This document shows positions 51,201 through 58,800 of a stretch of 64,000 nucleotides of DNA, in pieces. The stretch spans positions 4,464,001 through 4,528,000 of the forward strand of contig NC_092364.1 of assembly GCF_030848805.1 (NCBI RefSeq), given 5' to 3'. The position numbers and the translations under genes were made by a program. Every line of letters begins with the position of its first letter. The stretch's first letter is position 1. A model generated the notes under the pieces. That model was not told the DNA's origin. It saw only the letters and a list, made by a program, of their open reading frames with translations, and searched no databases. Origin of the DNA: Temnothorax longispinosus. Its lineage: Eukaryota > Arthropoda > Insecta > Hymenoptera > Formicidae.

Positions 51201-53708
51201 AGAAACGCGTGGTACGAGAACGACAGCTCGGACGAGTTCAGGACGGCAGCTAAGACGGAAGACATCGGCGTTGGCATTTCGAAGAGTCAACGCTCGTGCT
51301 CGAAGGGCAAGCAGAACCTCTTCGCGGAGTTGTCGACGTCGTCCGAGAGCGAGTACGAGTGGGACGACGTCGATTACGCGATCGCGAACGAGCAACGTTC
51401 GTCAAAATCGAGAAAGGGTCCGAAGAAATTGTTCGGCGTCAACATCGACGAGGCAGACGATCGACGCGTGGTCAACGAATCCGAATTCGACAACGAGGAT
51501 CAAATCGCAAGCGATTGGAATCAAGTGCAGGTACAGAAAGATGCTATGAAGAACGATCACGACGGCGTGAAATCAGAGTCGGAAATGTCGGATCATTCGT
51601 TGGTGATAGACGAGAGGAAGATGACCGACGAGGCGAGGAACAGCGATGACGATGCGGATAATCAATACGAGAGAACGTTTGAGCTGGACGATTTGTATAG
51701 AGAAGATAGCTCGGATGCGGAGACAGAGATCGAAGAGAACGAAAAGCCGACCGTCGAAGAAGTGAAGAACAGAGCTGAAACGCATGCATTGGATGCAACT
51801 TTGCAGACGAAACTTACTTCCACAAACGCGAAAGACGATTGTACGGAGAATGAACTGATTTCCTTGGAAGAAGCTTTAGATCTCCTCGATCGGCACGAGA
51901 ATCTCGATCCGAAAACTGAGAGTGTACGTGCGAAAAACAATATCGTCAACGGTACTATGGACGACGCTTTTAACGATGGCGTTATTAATGAGGAGATGGA
52001 GAACAAACGTTTGAGTCCTATAGAGATGCGAGATGAAAAGGAAGAAGCAGACGACGATGTTCCGGCTTTGCCCGAGAAACTGTCCAGCAACGAGAAACCG
52101 CAAAAAGAATCCGATCACAATCTTCCTCTTCACGTGTTCCTCAGCAGAAAGGTGCAGGAATCGAAAAAACGAAAGCAACAACAGTTAGACAAACTGCGAG
52201 AGGAGCAAGAGCGGATACTCCTGGAATTTCAGCCGACCAGAAGACAAAGGAAGTGCGCGATAGGCAAGCAAGGTCTGCTGGCGGAAATAAGCAGCTCGGA
52301 TGAGGAGTTGTACGTGAGAGATAGCAGCAGGAAAGGTAGCGATCACGACAAGTCGCGTAAGAAGAGGGAGTCGAAGGAGAAGAGGAAGGAGAGGTATCTC
52401 GAGAAGAAGCACGAACAGATGATTGCCAAGGAACAGAAAGCGATCGAAGAGGAAATTCTTCGAGAGGTCGGCAAGAGAAAAGAGAGTCTCGCACACAGCG
52501 CGGATGATACTGTCTCGAATACCGATGCCATGGAGACAGCCGTTTCCGAACAGATTCAAAGAAAGAAACATCAGACGAAGGAAAAGCATAAAAAAACTGG
52601 AGATGAACTTATTGACATGTGGTGCATGGGTCAGTCTTCACTCGACGACTCAGAGGACAATCACAAATCGGACCGCTCTAGCTCTACTACGGAGAGTAAC
52701 ACGGAGAACAACGGCCACCGGTCAACCTCACCAAAACGAAAGAGACCCTCGAAATCGCCCGCGAAGTCGAAGAAAGTTTCCAAATCCGAGAACGGAAAGA
52801 TTCCGACGAAGGAAAAGCATAAAAAAACTGGAGATGAACTTATTGACATGTGGTGCATGGGTCAGTCTTCACTCGACGGCTCAGAGGACAATCACGGCAA
52901 ATCGGACCGCTCTTTCTCTACTACGGAGAGTAACACGGAGAATAACGGCCACCCGTCAATCTCACCAAAACGAAAGAGACCCCCGAAATCGCCCGCGAAG
53001 TCGAAGAAAGTTTCCAAATCCGAGAACGGAAAGATTCCGACAAAGGAAAAGCATAAAAAAACTGGAGATGAACTTATTGACATGTGGTGCATGGGTCAGT
53101 CTTCACTCGACGGCTCAGAGGACAATCACAAATCAGACCGCGCTTTCTCTACTACGGAGAGTAACACGGAGAATAACGGCCACCCGTCAATCTCACCAAA
53201 ACGAAAGAGACCCCCGAAATCGCCAGCGAAGTCGAAGAAAGTTTTCAAATCCGAGAACGAAAAGACCCCGACGAGTAAGAGGAGCAAGGAGCCAACCGCG
53301 GAGAAATCCAAGAAGACGTCCGCGGGCAACAAGGACACTAAGGAACGCAGGTCATCCAGCGGGAAGCGCGACTCGGACGACGAGGAGCTAAAGACTACCA
53401 AGTCGTGGAACAAGGTCGAGGAAGGCGTCGGGGTTGCGATCGGCCGCCGGAAACGCACCGCTGCCCTTCAGCTATACTATTGGTCCAGTTCGAGCGACGA
53501 GGAGGAGGCGCCGGAGCCGACCCCGGCGCCCGAGGAGGAGGAGGACGATCGGCAGGAGCAGCACGGATGGATAGTGGGCGACTCCCACAAGCGGATGATA
53601 ACGATGCTGGCGATGGAGAAGCAGCTGAAGGAGAAGCGACGTAGGAGCGAGGACGAATTCGAGCCCGGCAAGGCGAAGAGCAAGAAGCATCGGAACAGCA
53701 CCTCTTGA
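27207..53708 (+). CDS. Giant AT-hook and zinc-finger protein, about 5,634 residues (8 coding exons)
   Basis: Coding exons are 27207-27270, 31613-33270, 33833-34924, 35882-36320, 36765-36865, 37808-47497, 47977-48416 and 50288-53708. The phases (1,0,0,1,0,0,2) match at every junction, and total coding length is 16,905 nt. The protein starts MRERTPSADDTPKR. It carries zinc fingers at about 473-494, 513-535, 542-563, 931-952 (all C2H2), 995-1015 (C2HC) and 2857-2879 (C2H2 with a 5-residue His spacing). GRP AT-hook cores are at 1227, 1846, 3254 and 3327. Poly-Glu runs, a poly-Ala run near 4534-4551, and a triplicated 77-78-residue unit at about 5258-5490 follow. The rest is Ser, Lys, Glu and Asp-rich and probably disordered. 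Together this suggests a nuclear, chromatin-bound scaffold or regulator. No enzyme domain was seen and the family is not recognised. Two genes fused by prediction cannot be wholly excluded, but no alternative stop, start or poly(A) site separates the exons. Confidence 0.82.
27623..27904. mobile_element. 282-bp piggyBac-type MITE (TTAA target site)
   Basis: The inverted ends GGTGATCCTAAAGCTGTCTG and complement continue for about 70 bp (TTAACAATATTTGCTTCGTA shared). TTAA flanks both sides (27619-27622 and 27905-27908). No coding capacity. The ends differ from the element at 5442-5954, so this is a second family. Confidence 0.85.
27930..28088. mobile_element. 159-bp near-palindromic foldback element
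   Basis: The arms begin ATATGGAGG and end CCTCCATAT, with shared inner sequence AAGTCAAATTTTTAAAAAT and TTCTTGTGTGCATAGATGCA. The loop is only about 17 nt. The target duplication cannot be told apart from the arm ends. Confidence 0.8.
28690..29170. promoter_or_regulatory. CpG-rich patch inside intron 2
   Basis: CG-dense DNA including several CGCGCG runs is bounded by AT-rich DNA. It could serve as an internal promoter for a shorter transcript that starts at coding exon 2. No core promoter element is clear. Confidence 0.25.
29340..29545. repeat. Cryptically simple GGAAATT/AATTTCC-rich region
   Basis: Many degenerate copies of GGAAATATTTTCC, GGGGAAAAAAATTCC, GGAAAATTTTC and GGGAAATTAT lie within about 200 bases. 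Several resemble kappa-B sites. Slippage-derived simple sequence is the plainer explanation. Confidence 0.6.
30391..30435. repeat. CA/TG microsatellite
   Basis: A run of CA units is followed directly by TG units, so the stretch is also partly self-complementary. Confidence 0.9.
31613..33270 (+). CDS. Giant gene, coding exon 2: acidic region and three C2H2 zinc fingers
   Basis: The acceptor CTCTTTTAG|AG and donor GCTCAG|GTAAAT bound 1,658 nt. Encoded are a Ser/Thr and Gln-rich start, a poly-Glu run at residues 196-215, an acidic middle, and C2H2 fingers with ligands C473/C476/H489/H494, C513/C516/H530/H535 and C542/C545/H558/H563. The last finger ends 11 residues before the donor. Without splicing the frame would continue only seven codons, to the TGA at 33292. 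Confidence 0.85.
33833..34924 (+). CDS. Giant gene, coding exon 3: disordered region and first half of a zinc finger
   Basis: The acceptor TTCTTCTTCCAG|CCGG is in phase 0. The exon encodes residues 575-938, mainly Ser/Thr-rich. It ends with ICGACGSKH, which supplies the two Cys ligands (931, 934) of a finger whose His ligands are in the next exon. The donor is CAC|GTGAGT. Confidence 0.85.
34925..35881 (+). other. Intron 4 of the giant gene
   Basis: This 957-nt, AT-rich intron has no recognisable feature. It interrupts a C2H2 finger between its Cys and His pairs. Confidence 0.7.
35882..36320 (+). CDS. Giant gene, coding exon 4: finger completion, C2HC finger and basic tail
   Basis: The exon starts VTLKEMEDHKASTH, giving H947 and H952 of the split finger. 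It then carries C995/C998/H1011/C1015 (a C2HC finger) and a very basic Arg/Lys tract that could act as a nuclear localisation signal. The donor GACC|GTAAGA is in phase 1. Confidence 0.82.
36765..36865 (+). CDS. Giant gene, coding exon 5 (101 nt)
   Basis: The acceptor TTGTTCTCAG|GCGAAA and donor CGTAAC|GTAAGT are strong, and both phases fit the neighbours. It encodes a short basic helix-like stretch, ESIQKMLANLPPKRATRK, then VLQDSMMRSQGRLRN. Confidence 0.75.
37808..47497 (+). CDS. Giant gene, coding exon 6: 9,690-nt exon with four AT-hooks and one zinc finger
   Basis: One uninterrupted frame of 3,230 codons (residues 1119-4348) runs between GAAACAG|GTG and AATCAA|GTGAGT. AT-hook cores GRPK (1227, 1846) and GRPR (3254, 3327) are spread over 2,100 residues. 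A C2H2 finger FFCDVCATSF...H-X5-H sits at 2857-2879. A motif with the core LxxEHLxL recurs at about 2514, 2738 and 3032, with a looser form near 2656, each after a Lys-rich segment. A Glu-rich run lies near nucleotide 47,018-47,090. The frame is clearly coding, because no stop occurs over 9.7 kb in DNA that is AT-rich on either side. Confidence 0.9.
47498..47976 (+). other. Intron 6 of the giant gene
   Basis: This is a 479-nt, AT-rich intron with GTGAGT and TTCTAG ends. Nothing else was seen in it. Confidence 0.75.
47977..48416 (+). CDS. Giant gene, coding exon 7
   Basis: The frame LLGEEMCNSHDRSYR continues to HDH, with the donor CATAA|GTGAGT at 48416 in phase 2. Reading through would give a TGA one base later, but splicing to 50288 restores the frame exactly. 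A helical segment IQQRMRESENLIASTF lies in the middle. The composition is Ser/Asp/Asn-rich. Confidence 0.78.
48417..50287 (+). other. Intron 7 of the giant gene
   Basis: This is about 1.9 kb of mixed composition. A moderately GC segment at 48,950-49,450 has open frames on both strands without recognisable similarity. A TG microsatellite lies at about 49,847-49,862. Confidence 0.6.
50288..53708 (+). CDS. Giant gene, last coding exon: poly-Ala, acidic Ser motifs and triplicated unit
   Basis: The acceptor TTCCGCAG|CGG leads into residue 4495. The exon encodes an Ala-rich run (about 4534-4551), Lys/Glu-rich coiled-coil-like segments, the repeating motif LxAE(I/L)S(S/T)S(S/D)E, the triplicated 77-78-residue unit (nt 52575-53271) and a conserved-looking tail (LQLYYWSSSSDEEE, then HGWIVGDSHKRMITMLAMEK). 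It stops at TGA 53706-53708. A tail of ordered-looking aromatic and hydrophobic residues suggests a real interaction surface. Confidence 0.88.
52575..53271 (+). repeat. In-frame tandem triplication of a 231/234-bp unit
   Basis: Copies start at 52575, 52806 and 53040. Each encodes KEKHKKTGDELIDMWCMGQS, then an acidic/Ser stretch and a basic SPKRKRP-KSPAKSKK block. The copies are nearly identical at the nucleotide level. Copy 2 has one extra codon (Gly), and copy 3 diverges at its end. Confidence 0.95.
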
Positions 53709-55529
53709 TACGTGTTTCACGATTAAACCCGATCAAATCCGCGCGACGGGCGCGATAGACTACGTCATCCTCTCTATTATAGAATAAATATGTAAAACTG
53801 TGAAGACGAGAAAGTGGAGACCATCTCTACGTTTCTCTTTAATGAGAATTTACGTTCTGTATCTTCCATGATTATTCGTGGTGGATCTGTCTGGGTAAAT
53901 AGAAGCAGTGTGTGGTGGAGACAAGTGCGATCTATGAAAAAGTATTTGTTGTGTTCGATCTTTGTTTCTTCGTTTTTTCATGTTTCTTAGCGAGTGTGTT
54001 GAGCGAGTGGAAGTGATTCAGGCGTGAAGGAGGAAAAAAAAAGAAGATATAAAATGTACATAGTTGCTTGGCGTTAGAGATTAGAGATTAGAAGAGTTAT
54101 CCTCCCCCGTTTCGATTCTAAGAAAAATATGCATGTATAAATAAAAAAAATTCGAGCTCTTATAAATACCGGAAGATATAGACTGAACGTGAGAAGTAGC
54201 GGAAAGTGAGAAAGCACTCTTAGACAATACTAGGACATTTGTAACGTTTAGTTGTACGTAGGGGAGTCTCCCGCGAGAGAGAAAACGGGTGAGGTGAAGA
54301 AACGGGGGGAAACCAGTCACAGTCGCTTATTTAGGAAAAGGACAACGTAAAATCGGGTCCAATCGAGTTTAGCCACAGCTTCTACCAGCTTTTTTCGTGA
54401 TTCGTAAAACGTATTTCTTCGTATTCTTGCATATTCTTACATGTTCGTACGTATTCTTACATATCGCAATGAATGAAGTAAAAAGAGAAAGAATTTCTCG
54501 GATAAAATGTTGTCTCGAGACAAAAGTACCATGTTCGGGGGGCTTAAGCGCTCGCTACGAACGAGCGGAATCTTTCTTGACCTTTTTCACGTTATTTTTA
54601 CGAATTTTTCTAGATCTCAAGCTTGCGTGCGCGGCCGGCCGTGAAGCCACGTGGACACGCGGTCCACGGAGATACGGATATGCTTTATTAATGCATGAAA
54701 CGCGAATATTAGTTTCTTTTCCTTTCATACTCGCCTCGTGCACATAGGACATAAGTATGTAGATTTTCATATATTATGAAAAAAAATGTTGTATATGTTA
54801 TAAGCAAGTGACAGAAAAAAAACAAACGGTTATAGACTTTAAATGTAAATGTACTGCCATAATCATATATGTATATATATCATAATATATATATAAAATT
54901 GTATATGTATAATATGATATATAATGTTATATATATAATTATAATATATATTATATAAAATATATATAATTATATATATACATATATAATACGAAAGCCT
55001 ATGCGAAATAGTAATTAATATTATTTCTGTAAAGATTAAAAAGAAGAAATCTTTAGCACAAAACTAGGCGACGACCCAATGTAAATAGAGCATATTTTCA
55101 ATGCGTCTGGAAAAGTATGTTTTGTAATATAAGGATTGCAAAGAAAAATAAAATTATTCGACAATTCCGTCTTTTTATTTAAATAAGAAAGGAAAGATCT
55201 ATTTAAATGTATAAGTTTCGATATATTTTTATTCGAAAGGAAAATTTGCATCGCGCTTTATAAATAATATAGTATTTCTCTATCAAAAATATATTATTTT
55301 ATGATTTTATTATATCTGATTTTTCATAGAGATTAATTTTTTATTTATTTGCTTATTAAATCTTTCTCTTTAAATTACACAATTTTTCTACTCTAATTCA
55401 AATTTGGCACGTTCTTTTTTTTAAATGTCCAAGCAGTGTCGTCACACGCAGAAATGTCCCTTTAAATTTAAATGGCGCGGCAACACTGCCGTTTTATGGC
55501 TGTTTGAACGCTAGGGAATAACGCGACGG
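53709..55529 (+). other. 3' UTR of the giant gene and intergenic spacer
   Basis: AATAAA hexamers occur at 53783-53788, 54140-54145 and about 55147-55152, so several poly(A) sites are possible. An AT-rich, partly palindromic TATA stretch spans about 54,861-54,990. No coding frame was recognised. Confidence 0.6.
53783..53788 (+). terminator. First candidate poly(A) signal of the giant gene
   Basis: AATAAA lies 75 bases after the stop codon. Later hexamers could give longer 3' UTRs. Confidence 0.45.
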
Positions 55530-55561
55530 CCAATCGGGGCCTTCCGACTTTCCGGAAGTGA
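55530..55561 (+). promoter_or_regulatory. Opa1 promoter elements: CCAAT box and ETS/NRF-2-type site
   Basis: CCAAT at 55530-55534 and CCGGAAGTGA at 55552-55561 lie about 310 bases before the proposed Opa1 start codon. CCGGAAGTG is the core of ETS-family (GABP/NRF-2) sites, which are common in promoters of nuclear genes for mitochondrial proteins. The role in this gene is inference. Confidence 0.45.
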
Positions 55562-55873
55562 CCGTCTACGGTCCAGGAATTTTTTCGCTGTATATTGGTA
55601 TCACTCCGAGATTGGATAGGGACGAGAGACAAATCTTGCGGCAATCATGCCTCTCATGCCGTCCGCGGGCGACGTTTCCGAGCAAGTGGATGAATCGAGA
55701 TGCATGTAATGCCCGGGATCGTCGGCTTCTCGAGGACGTTTTACACCTTTGATTTCCTGACTTACGTCACACGTACCTCGTTTCACGCATGAACGTGAAA
55801 TTTCACAAATATCCGCCGCCTATCGTAAACGCCGTTATTCGCCAACGACGGGCGACGATTATACTCCGATAAA

Positions 55874-58800
55874 ATGGAGCAAATCGTATGTGGAAAATTC
55901 GGGTGAGATAGACGTGATTATTATTGAAATTAAACGAACCGATGAAATGTTCTCTCATTAAATTCGTGCGTTACGCAAAATCATTCAATTTAATCGAATA
56001 TAATTCATATTTCTTGCGACGGAGCAGCCGCTCGCTCCAATAGGTTAGCTCGTAATACCCCATCGTTAGAATTCACGTGTGAAAAGACACGTTTTTTAAT
56101 CATCGTCATTCGTTTCAAGTTATATTTATACTTTATTGCCTTCTTTATTCTTCTCTCCTAAACTTCTCTTTCCTTTGAATCTTTTTAAGCCGCATAATTT
56201 TCGTTGCGCAGAATAATTTATGACTCCTTTTCCTTTTAATTGAGTCAACGTGTGTTTCTTTTCAGCCATGGCATTTTACTAGTCTCCAGAACCTCCAGGC
56301 ACCCGATAACGATTGTCACCACGCGGAAGCTGATGTCCGGAAAATTTAATAGACACTGTAGACCACTGCTGGCGTCGCCGCAACTACGTTACTTCGCAAA
56401 TCCGTATCGTGGATACGCGATGTTGATAACGAGGATATTAAGGGGAGCGTTAAAAATTCGATACATTCTCTTAGGAGGTGCGGTCGGTGGTGGCGTTACC
56501 TTGCAGAGGGTAAATGTTACACAAAATGATTCGATTGAGCTGTATGTAATTCATGTGTCTCTTGTAACGGAGTTTTGCATTTCCCAATTGGCACCATTTC
56601 TGCAGTTCTGTCCATTATACTTTATGAAATGTTAAAATGTAATTGTACTCGTTAAGTATTATAATTATTTTATCGCACAGAAATACGAACAGTGGAAGGA
56701 GGGATTGCCGGATCTGGGATGGCTAGAGAATCTGATGCCCAGTGAAAAGCGATGGCAAGATTTCCGCGAGTCGCTCATGACGATGAGGACCAATGTGGCC
56801 GACAAGATCGAGATCGGTAAGCGGGACGAATATATAATCGTTCAGATCTGCGAAAATGTGAGGCAAAATGAAACGCGTTAATGATTTGTGATTTGAAAAA
56901 ACTGACCAAATGCAAACAGATCCACGTATAAAGGAGTTTGGGGTAGCTAAATATCAAGAGTATAGGAATCGGTTGTCTCAAAGATTGGATGACGCTATTA
57001 AGGCAGCAGAAAGTCAAAATAGCGACCAAGAGAATAGCTCGATACAGAGTGAGTCTATTGACGAATTTTTTTTTCTATTTATTGATACATATTTGTACAT
57101 CACATAACTCCAAAGAACCTATAATTATTTACCAAATGTCCTATTTTATCCGTTCATTCCTTTGTTACATATTTCTCCATTTGCCTGACATTTTCTTACC
57201 TGCTAATAATCCTAATCATCACGAGATATGAATTGATACCATTATACCTAGTTTCTTTTTTCTATTTCCTTTTTTGATTTGTTCACATATAACATTTATC
57301 TAAATTTATTGCTTGTATGCAAAAATGAGCATGATAAAGCAATTTGTGTGTCAACATTGATATATATCATATATTTTTATCTATTATCTGTAAAATTTAA
57401 TTGGAATATTTATGTATCAAAAGGAAATTTATTTATATTCTTGTAAAATGCGAATTTTACGTAAATTTAATGGTATGTAATTCATTACTGCAGAGCACTA
57501 TGCATGTCGTTAATTTATCGTGGTCTGTTCTGTTCAGGTGCATTTGATACCATCTCAATGGTAGCAAAACAAACTTATTCAGGTGTGTAAAGACTTTGAA
57601 ATTATTTCACCCATATTCTGTCCATTCAGCATTTTATAGACAAAGTGGTTTCTTTAAAATTGAAAATTAATTAATGTGGCAAATTTTTGCTGGCAAACAA
57701 GCTGTACTTACATATTAAATATAGAATCTCATGACGATGGACGCACATTTTAAATACTGAATGGGACAGAGCCATTATTCGCTGCTTTTATTATATTGCA
57801 TTAGCTTGCGTACAAAGCAACATCATTTTTTCCTTTTTTTTTTTTAGTTTTATTTTGTCATACAAAAAATTGCTTATGCACGTAAAATAGTCTTATTAAT
57901 TTATCACGTCAGTTGATACCAGCTTTCTTGCATTTGCAGAACAAATTAAAAATTGTTCGAATTAAAAATACGTACTGTCTTATTTTTAAGCAGAAACAAA
58001 AGAGCAGTTGTCCAAAAATGTGGTTGCCTTTGCGCGTCCATTGGCTAGTGATAATACTGAGGAGGAACGTAAGAAAGCTCGTACGTACATGTCATTCATT
58101 TACGATTTCTTCACGATCAAAAATTATTCGGCATTCCAACAATGTCTTCTTGTTTTTCCAATTGAAGAATCTTCGCAACAGAGGATGGACGCCATGCAGG
58201 ACGAGCTGATGCAGATGCAACTAAAGTATCAACGCGAAATAGAGAGACTGGAAAGAGAGAACAAAGAATTGCGCAAGCAGATACTTCTACGAGGGAGCCA
58301 GAAATTTAACAACAAAAAGATCAAGGTAATTTGCACACATATTGTGTTAACATATGTAACTTGTTTCAATTGTATTCCACGCTCTTTTTGTCCTTTACAG
58401 AAGTCATTAATTGATATGTACAGCGATGTCTTGGACGAGCTTAATGATTACGATAGTGCCTATTCCACTGCTGATCATTTACCTAGAGTAGTAGTCGTTG
58501 GTGATCAAAGCTCTGGTAAAACATCCGTGCTTGAAATGATTGCTCAAGCAAGGATATTTCCGAGGTACTTGTTTTTTTATTTTGTTATTTTTATATATAT
58601 TATTTGATTATAAAGAATATTGATACTGTTATTAATAATATTATTTACATTAATTTATTATATTCTTATTTAATATTAATAATATTATTATTATCATCTT
58701 GGTTGTACAGAGGTGGAGGTGAAATGATGACGAGAGCGCCAGTTAAAGTCACATTGAGCGAAGGTCCCTATCATGTAGCACAATTCAAAGATAGCTCCAG

